Source of the DNA: Streptomyces sp. H27-H5
GTDB taxonomy: Bacteria; Actinomycetota; Actinomycetes; Streptomycetales; Streptomycetaceae
Reading direction: 5' to 3'
Length of the DNA stretch: 48,122 bases
Assembly: GCF_026627505.1 (NCBI RefSeq)
Contig: NZ_JAPNLK010000058.1
Span: forward strand, 7,733-55,854
A program made the position numbers and the translations under genes. Below are positions 39,922 to 48,122 of the stretch, piece after piece; within the stretch, counting starts at the first letter, position 1; each line of letters opens with the position of its first letter. The notes beneath the pieces were generated by a model, which was not told the origin of the DNA, made no database searches, and saw nothing but the letters and a program-made list of their open reading frames with translations.

Positions 39922-40614
39922 CTACTCCTCGATGGCCCCGCCGATGCGCCGCAGGTGCCGCCGGAAGGTGTACGAGGGATCGGCGTCCCGCAGGACCAGG
40001 TAGTCCTCGAAGGCCGTCTGCCGGCGCAACGTCTCGCCCGATCGGATCCGGTGCGCCTGCTCCCGCTCCGTCTCGCGGATCCGCTCGGCCGTCGTCAGCA
40101 CCTTCTCGACGTGCTCCGCGGCGACGAACAGCACGCCGTCGACGTCACCGAAGACGAAGTCCCGGCCGTCCACGAGGTGCGCCCCGAACCGGGCGGTGAC
40201 CAGGGCATCGGCCTCCCGTTCGTCCAGCCGTACGGGTCCGGGCGGGTAGGCGCCGTAGCTGAACACGGGCAGCCCGATCTCGGCCAGCTCCGGGGTGTCG
40301 CGGTGCAGTCCCCACACCACCAGGCCCGTCACCCCCGCCGCCGCGGCCTCCAGCACCGCCAGGTCACCCACGCACGCCTCGTCCGACCGGCCGCCGTTGT
40401 CGATCACCAGGACGTCGCCCTCCTCGGCCCGGCCGTAGGCCTCCAGGAACACGTCCACGCTCCCGAAGTGACGCACCGGCAGCACGGGCCCCGCCACCCG
40501 GTGCCCTTGCACGACCGCGCCGATGCCCGGCGGTGCGACGCGCAGCGGCGTGTTCGTACGGACACATGCATCGGCCAGGAGCGGGGTGGACAGGTCGGCG
40601 AAGGCTTGCAGCAT
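39922..40614 (-). CDS. RraA-family protein (HMG aldolase-like)
   Basis: This is a 230-residue protein of the RraA / 4-hydroxy-4-methyl-2-oxoglutarate aldolase family. The signature NGGRSDEACVGDLAVLEAAAAGVTGLVVWGLHRD carries the DxxxxGxxA-type metal/pyruvate site with a conserved Arg/Asp. Members are either aldolases of aromatic catabolism or RNase E regulators; streptomycete versions with a C-terminal extension like this one are mostly uncharacterised. The ATG at 40614 follows GAGAAGGAGAGAGGGC. It is separated by 100 bases from the UvrA-like gene on the same strand. Confidence 0.87.
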   Translation of the reverse strand: MLQAFADLSTPLLADACVRTNTPLRVAPPGIGAVVQGHRVAGPVLPVRHFGSVDVFLEAYGRAEEGDVLVIDNGGRSDEACVGDLAVLEAAAAGVTGLVVWGLHRDTPELAEIGLPVFSYGAYPPGPVRLDEREADALVTARFGAHLVDGRDFVFGDVDGVLFVAAEHVEKVLTTAERIRETEREQAHRIRSGETLRRQTAFEDYLVLRDADPSYTFRRHLRRIGGAIEE

Positions 40615-40714
40615 GCCCTCTCTCCTTCTCGAAAAGAACGGTTTCGATCGAGTACCGCCCTCATCGTGCCCTGCCGCCCCCTCCGGCCCGCCGCGCCGGG
40701 TCCGCGCGTCCCGG

Positions 40715-43102
<2,388 letters not shown>

Positions 43103-43211
43103 GCTTATCGTGTCTCCATCCGTCGATCGGGGCCGGGCGCCTCGTTCCCTGCCCGCGGGGCTCGATGCCCGTGGCCTTCACGCTACGGCCGGCGGGGCGG
43201 GCCGCGCTTCT

Positions 43212-43225
43212 CCGATCCTGATCGG
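43212..43225. promoter_or_regulatory. Operator candidate upstream of the UvrA-like gene
   Basis: CCGATC-CT-GATCGG is a perfect inverted repeat about 110 bases before the UvrA-like start. The 296-base divergent region (43103-43398) holds no other gene that I can see. Confidence 0.35.
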
Positions 43226-43398
43226 TGGCACGGGCACGCGGATCCTCGACGCCTCGCCTTCGTACGCGCCGTACCCGCGTCCCCCGGCCGATGTGTACGG
43301 AAGTCGGCCACTACCCGTCGGTACCCGACCGGATCGTGTGCGGGTTTGATAAATGTGGGTGCTTCGGATGCGCGCCGGTTCGGTGGGAGGAAGCGGTC

Positions 43399-43572
43399 AT
43401 GGTGGAGCTGCCGGTTCCGAGAACACTCGTGTGCGGATACTGCGGGGCCGGGCCCGTCGACGGCGTGGCACGGACGATCGCGGCGGGCCCGGGCTTCCTG
43501 ACGGTGACCTGGCACGCGGAGCGGTGCCCGCACTACGCGGCGGACCGGATCCTCGCGGAAGAACCGTCCTGA
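43399..43572 (+). CDS. Small CxxC protein, possible zinc ribbon
   Basis: This 57-residue protein has a VCGYCG pair at about residues 13-16 and a WHAERCPHYA segment near residue 45, together a Cys-Cys-His-Cys-His set able to bind zinc. The ATG at 43399 has GGGAGG nine bases upstream; the longer open frame has poor composition. I do not recognise the family. It sits between the UvrA-like gene and a metal exporter. Confidence 0.65.
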   Translation: MVELPVPRTLVCGYCGAGPVDGVARTIAAGPGFLTVTWHAERCPHYAADRILAEEPS

Positions 43573-43728
43573 CCGTCGTCCCCGCCGTTCGTCCGCCCCG
43601 TCCGCGCGGGTCCGGGGACCGCACCGGTGGGTGGCTGCTCCGGGGCCGCACATGCGAGTGAATCGCACCTGGTCACAGGGCGTATGACGGCTGTAGCCGC
43701 AATGCGTGCGATGTGCCACCGTGGGGTC

Positions 43729-44748
43729 ATGGAGGGGAATCGGCACGTACACGAGCACGACCGGCACGACCACGAGCACGACGAGCACGCGGGGCTCGGT
43801 CGGCGCCTGGCGCACCTGATCCGCCCCCACGGCCACGAGGCGGCCGACAGGATCGACACGGCCATGGAGACCTCGCGCGAGGGCATGCGCACGCTGTGGC
43901 TCTCCCTGCTCGTCCTGGCGGCGACCACCGTCGTCCAGGCGATGATCGTCGCCCTGTCGGGATCGGTGGCCCTGCTCGGCGACACCGTCCACAACGCCAC
44001 CGACGCCTTGACCGCCGTCCCGCTCGGCATCGCGTTCGTGCTCGGCAGGCGCGCCGCGAACCGGCGCTACACCTACGGCTACGGCCGGGCCGAGGACCTG
44101 GCCGGGATGCTCATCGTGGCGACCATCGCCGCCTCCGCGGCGCTCGCCGCATGGGCGGCCGTCGACCGGCTGCTGCATCCCCGCGACGTCACCCACCTGT
44201 GGGCGGTGGCCGCCGCCGCGCTCGTCGGGTTCGCCGGCAACGAGTGGGTGGCCCGCCAACGCATCCGTACCGGGCGCAGGATCGGCTCCGCGGCCCTGGT
44301 CGCCGACGGCCTGCACGCCCGTACCGACGGCTTCACCTCCCTCGCGGTCCTCCTCGGCGCGGCCGGCTCCGCCGCCGGGTGGAAGGCCGCCGATCCCGTG
44401 ATCGGGCTGCTGATCACCGTCGCGATCCTGTACGTGCTGCTCGGCGCCGCGCGGGAGGTGTTCCGGCGGCTGATGGACAGCGTCGACCCCGGCCTGGTGG
44501 AGAGCGCGGAGAACGCGCTGCGCTCGGTCGGCGGTGTGCGGGGCGTGGGACAGGTCCGGATGCGCTGGATCGGCCACGCCCTGCGCGCCGAGGCCGACAT
44601 CGTCGTCGATGCGCACCTGACGGTGGTGCAGGCCCACGAGCTGGCCGAAGCCGCCGAGCACGCCCTCGTGCACGCCGTGCCGCGGTTGATCGCCGCGACC
44701 GTTCACACCGACCACACGCCGGTCGGGGCGCGGCCGAGGGTTGCCTGA
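43729..44748 (+). CDS. Cation diffusion facilitator metal exporter
   Basis: This 339-residue CDF transporter starts with a His/Asp-rich cytoplasmic tail (HVHEHDRHDHEHDEH) that can bind metal. Six hydrophobic helices follow, with metal-site motifs VHNATD in helix 2 and LHARTD in helix 5, and a C-terminal domain of about 90 residues. It exports Zn2+, Co2+, Fe2+ or similar in exchange for protons. The start is uncertain: ATGs at 43684 and 43711 are in frame, but 43729 opens the His-rich tail directly. TGCGA-N5-TCGCA at about 43652 may be a control site. A small gene follows 26 bases downstream. Confidence 0.85.
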   Translation: MEGNRHVHEHDRHDHEHDEHAGLGRRLAHLIRPHGHEAADRIDTAMETSREGMRTLWLSLLVLAATTVVQAMIVALSGSVALLGDTVHNATDALTAVPLGIAFVLGRRAANRRYTYGYGRAEDLAGMLIVATIAASAALAAWAAVDRLLHPRDVTHLWAVAAAALVGFAGNEWVARQRIRTGRRIGSAALVADGLHARTDGFTSLAVLLGAAGSAAGWKAADPVIGLLITVAILYVLLGAAREVFRRLMDSVDPGLVESAENALRSVGGVRGVGQVRMRWIGHALRAEADIVVDAHLTVVQAHELAEAAEHALVHAVPRLIAATVHTDHTPVGARPRVA

Positions 44749-44774
44749 AGCGGCCTCCCGTCGTTGGGTACGTC

Positions 44775-44978
44775 GTGAACGAGACGAGAAGAACCGTTCC
44801 GGCACCCTGGCCGGGCCTCAGCCCCCGAACCGGCGAGCACGCCCGGCCCTCGGGGACCCCCATCTACGACGCCGTCGTGCGCCAGTGGCGCGAACAGGGC
44901 CGGGAGATCCCGCGCCCGCCCTCCCCACCGCGCCGCTGGGCACGGGTGGAGAGCGCCGACCTCTTCCTGCGCGACTAG
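44775..44978 (+). CDS. Small conserved-looking protein of unknown function
   Basis: This 67-residue protein is rich in Pro and Arg (GTPIYDAVVRQWREQGREIP, then PPSPPRRWARVESADLFLRD). I do not recognise a domain. The GTG at 44775 is the best start though its ribosome-binding site is weak. It is 26 bases behind the metal exporter and probably on the same transcript. Confidence 0.55.
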   Translation: MNETRRTVPAPWPGLSPRTGEHARPSGTPIYDAVVRQWREQGREIPRPPSPPRRWARVESADLFLRD

Positions 44979-45000
44979 GGCCTGTCATTTGGATCAGGCC
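44979..45000. repeat. Inverted repeat at the edge of the ruined region
   Basis: GGCCTG and CAGGCC bracket TCATTTGGAT right after the stop of the gene at 44775. AT-rich imperfect hairpins like this can mark the ends of mobile elements, but no transposase is seen. Confidence 0.4.
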
Positions 45001-45006
45001 CCAGGG

Positions 45007-45025
45007 CCGTCCCTCGGATCAGGTC
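45007..45025. repeat. 19-base dispersed repeat, copy 2
   Basis: CCGTCCCTCGGATCAGGTC is identical to 18675-18693. Here it lies between the small gene at 44775 and the gene debris that starts at 45042. Confidence 0.6.
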
Positions 45026-45041
45026 CTGGTCGATCGCGGGA

Positions 45042-45459
45042 TCAGCCCTGCCGGGCGAGCACCCACAGGCGGTGGTCCCAGCCGATGTCCGTGAGCTCGC
45101 GGACCGACAGTCCGGCGCGCGCGACGAGTTCCGCGAACGCGGCCTCCGAGCGCACCCCCGAACCGAACGCCGACGCCAGCCACAACTGGTTCAGCGCCGC
45201 CAGTCGTACCCGCCGGCGACACCGGGCGCGATCCACACCCTCGCGGGCCGAACCGCCGAGCCGCTCGTCGTCGACCATCGCCTCCGCCAGCGGCAGGCCG
45301 GACAGGGTGCGGTAGCCGGCCTTGCCGCTCCACAGGGTCTCGGCGAGACCCGAAAGCGACAGATCGAGGGCCGTCGCCTACTGGCCGGGACGGCCTTGGC
45401 GAGGAGCGGGGTCAGGTGCTCGACCGCCCACGGCGCGTTCAGCGCGTCCGGGTAGCCGG
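45042..45459 (-). pseudogene. Gene debris, methyltransferase-like
   Basis: The minus strand carries coding-like sequence in at least three frames. The left part (45042 to about 45235) reads LNQLWLASAFGSGVRSEAAF and ARAGLSVRELTDIG, like the end of an O-methyltransferase. The middle (about 45250-45375, SGLAETLWSGKAGYRTLSG) could be the front of the same kind of protein. The right part (PGYPDALNAPWAVEHLTPLL) is unassigned and ends at the inversion junction. No SAM-binding motif survives. Codon bias is preserved in each piece, so decay is recent. Identity is uncertain. Confidence 0.45.
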
Positions 45460-45718
45460 GGGCGGCGGATACAACCACGACGTTCTGTGGACGGAACGCA
45501 TCCCCCGCACCCTCCTCGGTCTGGCCGTCGGCGCCTCGCTCGGCGCCTCCGGACTCGTGATGCAGGCACTGACGATGAACCCGCTCTCCGATCCGGGCAT
45601 CCTGGGAGTGGAGCAGGGCGCCGCGATGTTCGTGGTCCTCGGCATCCTCTTCCTCGACGTCAGCGACGCGAGCGGCTTCTTCTGGCTGGCGCTCGTCGGC
45701 TCGGCGATCGCCGCGGGG
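45459..45718 (+). pseudogene. Inverted fragment of a FecCD siderophore permease
   Basis: On the plus strand, from NHDVLWTERIPRTLLGLAVG to about FWLALVGSAIAA, the sequence is a FecCD/BtuC-type permease from its first cytoplasmic loop to the third or fourth helix (including the typical VMQALTMNPLSDPGILGVE). It has no start of its own. The preceding part of the same protein lies on the opposite strand immediately to the right. Flipping this segment of about 256 bases restores one frame. Confidence 0.75.
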
Positions 45719-45904
45719 GTGGAGCAGGATCTTGACGGTCTCCAGCGCCGAGATGTCGCGTGCGCCGTAGCCGACACTCGCGATCACCCCCGTCGCCAGA
45801 AGCAGGCCGGCGAACAGGGTCACCACCGTGCCGCGGGAGAAGCGGGTTCTCGCGGGCGACGGCAACGGCACTGTCACCCAATCGTGAGGCCAAACCGCTC
45901 CCAT
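45716..45904 (-). pseudogene. N-terminal fragment of the same FecCD permease
   Basis: From an ATG at 45904 (or an in-frame GTG ten codons later) the minus strand encodes a basic N-terminus and the first membrane helix (FAGLLLATGVIASVGYGARD) through ETVKILLHP. The frame then runs into the back of the inverted segment. In intact permeases LLHP would be followed by the G-rich loop and HDVLWTERIPRT that lie reversed at 45459-45500. Confidence 0.75.
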
Positions 45905-45928
45905 TCAGGGGTCAGGATTCGCCCCCCC

Positions 45929-45980
45929 GCACGACGAACGGGCCCGCCCCGTGCGCAGGGGGCGGGCCCGTTCGTCGTGC
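45929..45980. terminator. Very strong terminator after doxX
   Basis: A perfect 22-base-pair stem (GCACGACGAACGGGCCCG and CCCC against the complementary arm) with an eight-base loop lies just past the DoxX stop on the minus strand. It also separates DoxX from the permease remnant. Confidence 0.85.
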
Positions 45981-46007
45981 AACCCGCAGGCGGGACGGCC
46001 GGGTGGG

Positions 46008-46487
46008 TCAGGCGGTGGCGGGGCTGGTGCGCCGGTCGTCGCCGGCGGTGTCGGACGCGGGCGAGACGATCGGTGCGCCGACGGACGTCCGGGAGGGCAG
46101 CAGCCGCTCCACGGCGAGGGCGCCCGGGCCGGTGAAGACCAGGAGCAGGAAGGCCCAGCAGAACATGGCGGAGGACTCGCCGTTGTTCTGGATCGGCCAG
46201 AGCGCGTTCGGCTGGTGGGCCGTGAAGTAGGCGTAGGCCATCGAGCCCGAGGCGATGAAGGCGGCGCTGCGCGTGCCGAGCCCGAACAGCACCAGCGTGC
46301 CGGCCACGAGCTGGATCACCGCCGCGTACCAGCCCGGCCAGGTGCCGACGGGGACCGTGCCGCCGCCGTGGGCGCCGCCGAGCACGCCGAACAGCGAGGC
46401 GGCGCCGTGGCAGGCGAAGAACAGGCCGGTGACGATCCGGAACAGACCCAGCGCGTATGGCTGGGCGGTGGAGAGACGGTCGTTCAC
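46008..46487 (-). CDS. DoxX-family membrane protein
   Basis: This 159-residue protein has four hydrophobic helices (YALGLFRIVTGLFFACHGAAS, WYAAVIQLVAGTLVLFGLGT, AAFIASGSMAYAYFTAH and AMFCWAFLLLVFTGPG). This is the DoxX fold, found in quinone- or thiosulfate-linked membrane complexes and in redox-stress defence. The GTG at 46487 has AAGGAG six bases upstream. It is intact and has its own terminator although it sits among pseudogenes. Three CAAGTTG motifs (46541, 46583 and 46591) lie upstream and may be a regulator site. Confidence 0.87.
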   Translation of the reverse strand: MNDRLSTAQPYALGLFRIVTGLFFACHGAASLFGVLGGAHGGGTVPVGTWPGWYAAVIQLVAGTLVLFGLGTRSAAFIASGSMAYAYFTAHQPNALWPIQNNGESSAMFCWAFLLLVFTGPGALAVERLLPSRTSVGAPIVSPASDTAGDDRRTSPATA

Positions 46488-46540
46488 GGTGACTCCTTCG
46501 GTTGGGGACGGGTCCCGAAGTGGGGGTGACGTACGTGGCT

Positions 46541-46597
46541 CAAGTTGACTCCCGCCGCGCGCCGCAGCACAGCCGGCACGCCCAAGTTGGCAAGTTG
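46541..46597. promoter_or_regulatory. Three CAAGTTG motifs upstream of doxX
   Basis: CAAGTTG occurs at 46541-46547, 46583-46589 and 46591-46597, the last two eight bases apart, in otherwise very GC-rich DNA 54-110 bases before the DoxX start. The rest of the 268-base gap (46488-46755) shows nothing else. Confidence 0.4.
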
Positions 46598-46755
46598 CTG
46601 CCTGGTCCGTCAGAGGGATTCTCGGTCGAGGCGGGGCGCCGGGGCGGCAGCGGGACCGGCAGGACCGCCCGGGCATGCGACACGGGGGCCGGCCGGACCG
46701 CGGCGCCGTGCCGACGGGGCGCCCGGCAGCGGACGCGGGCGGACCGGCCCCGTTC

Positions 46756-47860
46756 TCACCAGGCCTCGCAGACCCGGTCGGTCGTGGTGACGTACGCGCA
46801 GCGCCCGGCGGCCCATTCGAGCGCCATCCGGTGCTCGTGCGCCGAGAAGTCCGCGATCGCGTCGGCGACCACGAAGGCCTGCACGTCCTGCATCCAGGCG
46901 TCGCACGCCGCATCAGCACCCCGATGTGGGCGCACACGCCGGTGATGACCAGCTGGTCGCGACCGAGCGCCCGCAGCCGCTCCAACAGGTCCGTACGGAC
47001 GAACGCGCTGTACTTGCACTTGGTCAGGACCGTGTCGCCGGGCCCGGGGGGCACGGCCGAGGCGATGGCCTCCGCCTCCGGGTCGAGGGGCAGGCCGGGC
47101 CCCCAGAAGTCCTGCTGGAGGCCGCGCTCCTCGGCGCTCTGACCGCCCTGCTGGGCCGTGTAGAAGATCGGTACGTCGGCCCGGATCGCCTCCTCGCGCA
47201 GCCGGGACACCTGCCGGAGCAGTCCGGTGACGGGCTCGCTCGCGGTGTCGAACGAGGACAGGAAGTAGTTCTGCAGGTCCCGGGGCGCGGGCCGGCCGTG
47301 GACCGGCGGCTCGGGGTCCGGGTCGAGGGGCACCTCGGACAGGGCGGTGAAGGCGCCCGGGTCGCCGCCGGTCACGAACGCGTGCCGCAACTCGGGGGCG
47401 TCCTCCCGTACCTGCGCGGCGAGTTCGCGGTAGTCGAAGCCGCCGTGCGTGGCCGGGATCACGTATGCCGCCGCGCCGGTGAAGAAGCAGAAGTAACCGA
47501 TCTCGGTCCGCCGGTGCGCGGGCAGCGCGAACACCGGGAGCGCGCCGATCCGGAAGAGCCCGAAGACCACCTCGAAGAACTCCGCCACGTTGGGGAGCTG
47601 GACGACGACCTTGTCCCCGGCGCCGATGCCCCGGGCGGTCAGCCCGGCCCCATCCGGTCGGCCCGCAGGTCGAGTTCGCCGTACGTCCAGGTGCGGCGGC
47701 CGCCGTCGGGGCCGCCGGTCGGGTCCACGATCGCGATCCGGTCGGGGTGCGCGCCGGCGCGCTCGCGCAGCATGCCGCCGAACGTTTCCCGGCGCCACCA
47801 GCCGGCCGCGCGGTAGCCCTCGGCGAACTCGGCGGGCCAGGTGGGTGCCGCGGCGGTCAC
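46756..47860 (-). pseudogene. dhbE-dhbB: dhbE-dhbB fusion remnant (DHB-AMP ligase and isochorismatase)
   Basis: From a GTG at 47860 the minus strand encodes the front of a 2,3-dihydroxybenzoate-AMP ligase: FAEGYRAAGWWRRETFGGML, then GELDLRADRM, then GIGAGDKVVVQLPN and AEFFEVVFGLFRIGALPVFA. A frameshift near 47650 breaks the reading frame. At about 47280 the sequence RPAPRD runs in frame into LQNYFLSSFD, the core of an isochorismatase lacking its N-terminus. A second frameshift near 46910 separates CAHIGVLM from AACDAWMQDVQAFVVADAIA and the stop at 46756. The ligase has lost all adenylation core motifs. A deletion between two adjacent genes best explains the fusion. Both families act in catechol siderophore synthesis. 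Confidence 0.85.
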
Positions 47861-47968
47861 AGCGCCGCCCCCACGGCCTGGAGGAAGGTGCGGAACTTGG
47901 CCGCGGTCTCCGCGGTCTCCGCCCGGGAGTCGATCCCCTGGAGTGGCGTTCGCCTGCGGTGCGGACAT
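47857..47968 (-). pseudogene. dhbC: dhbC remnant (isochorismate synthase)
   Basis: The last 26 codons before the TGA at 47857-47859 read SRAETAETAAKFRTFLQAVG, matching the end of isochorismate synthases. The stop overlaps the GTG of dhbE (GTGA), the normal coupling of these genes. An ATG at 47968 with AGAGGAAGGA upstream opens MSAPQANATPG, probably the original start of dhbC, but in another frame. About 350 codons in between are gone. Confidence 0.65.
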
Positions 47969-48060
47969 TCCCATCCTTCCTCTGTCTCACCTGGTACTTA
48001 GTGGTCTGCGTCGTAAATCCTTCGGGGGTTGACGTCGGGCTTGGCGTGCGCTTGCCCGTG

Positions 48061-48122
48061 TCAGGTGTCGAGACCGGTGAGGTGGAGGTGGCAGGCGGTG
48101 TCGAGTGCGTCCTCGGGGGTGC
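48061..48122 (-). CDS. C-terminal end of an unidentified gene (cut by window edge)
   Basis: Twenty codons with good third-position bias, TPEDALDTACHLHLTGLDT and a stop at 48061-48063, run off the right edge. The piece is too short to name. Confidence 0.3.
   Translation of the reverse strand, partial: TPEDALDTACHLHLTGLDT

Noticed and set aside
45459..45720. Site-specific invertible switch
   Set aside because: Kept only as a remote possibility: no inverted repeats longer than a G-run are seen at the ends and no recombinase gene is in the window.
47995..48060. Transposon end near the right edge
   Set aside because: The AT-richer stretch suggested an insertion-sequence end, but I could find neither inverted terminal repeats nor a transposase.

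Overview
The window reads as a stretch of Streptomyces chromosome, or that of a very close actinomycete. Coding regions are extremely GC-rich with a strong G/C third-position bias. TTA leucine codons are almost absent: I noticed three, each near the start or in the first third of a gene. Starts are often GTG. Several genes seem to be leaderless, with a TAGnnT -10 element 7-10 bases before the ATG. The family content is typical of the genus: many TetR, XRE and ArsR regulators, secreted hydrolases, lipoproteins, small membrane proteins, a second EF-G, a P450 and a UvrA-like ABC protein. I saw no rRNA, tRNA, CRISPR array, intact insertion sequence or replication origin.

Layout, left to right. 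1-5.2 kb: a wrecked S9 peptidase, a GNAT enzyme, a translationally coupled SRPBCC/DUF1206 pair, a lipoprotein, a secreted trypsin-like protease and a methyltransferase. 5.4-12.2 kb: an EF-G paralogue, a membrane protein with a TTA codon, an L,D-transpeptidase behind a sigma-E-like promoter, a TetR/aldo-keto reductase divergon with a clear operator, and a lipoprotein. 12.5-20 kb: a D-Ala-D-Ala carboxypeptidase with a very long acidic cytoplasmic tail, an XRE-cupin regulator divergent from a DHA2 exporter, and a P450-amidohydrolase operon. 20-25.9 kb: secreted proteins and a run of small stress-type genes (hydrophobic peptide, CsbD, PRC-barrel, aldo-keto reductase, DUF4190), plus a FabR-like TetR. 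25.9-36.9 kb: a secreted C15-like protein whose catalytic Cys is Ser, an M14 carboxypeptidase, an MFS exporter divergent from an ArsR regulator with a TTA codon, small membrane proteins, a heme-binding-like protein, a hydrolase, a GvpU-like protein and a FUSC exporter. 37-45 kb: aldehyde dehydrogenase, VOC protein, a DUF4394 pseudogene, RraA, a UvrA-like ABC ATPase and a CDF metal exporter.

The right end, 45-48 kb, is a graveyard. On the minus strand lie the last codons of an isochorismate synthase (dhbC), the front of a 2,3-dihydroxybenzoate-AMP ligase (dhbE) joined in frame to the back of an isochorismatase (dhbB), and a FecCD-type siderophore permease. About 256 bp of the permease have been turned over; turning them back restores an open reading frame. 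An intact DoxX gene sits among these remains. Together they are the debris of a catechol siderophore locus.

The most unusual theme is the way genes have died. At several unlinked places (S9 peptidase at 84-468, DUF4394 protein at 39445-39829, dhbC, dhbE-dhbB) the start region and the extreme C-terminus survive while the middle is gone, with the two parts usually in different frames. Other points worth following are the Cys-to-Ser change in the C15-like protein, the operators around the TetR/AKR pair, the heme-protein leader and the small membrane protein at 33.3 kb, and the P450-amidohydrolase operon, which may carry out an aromatic-acid transformation that I cannot name.
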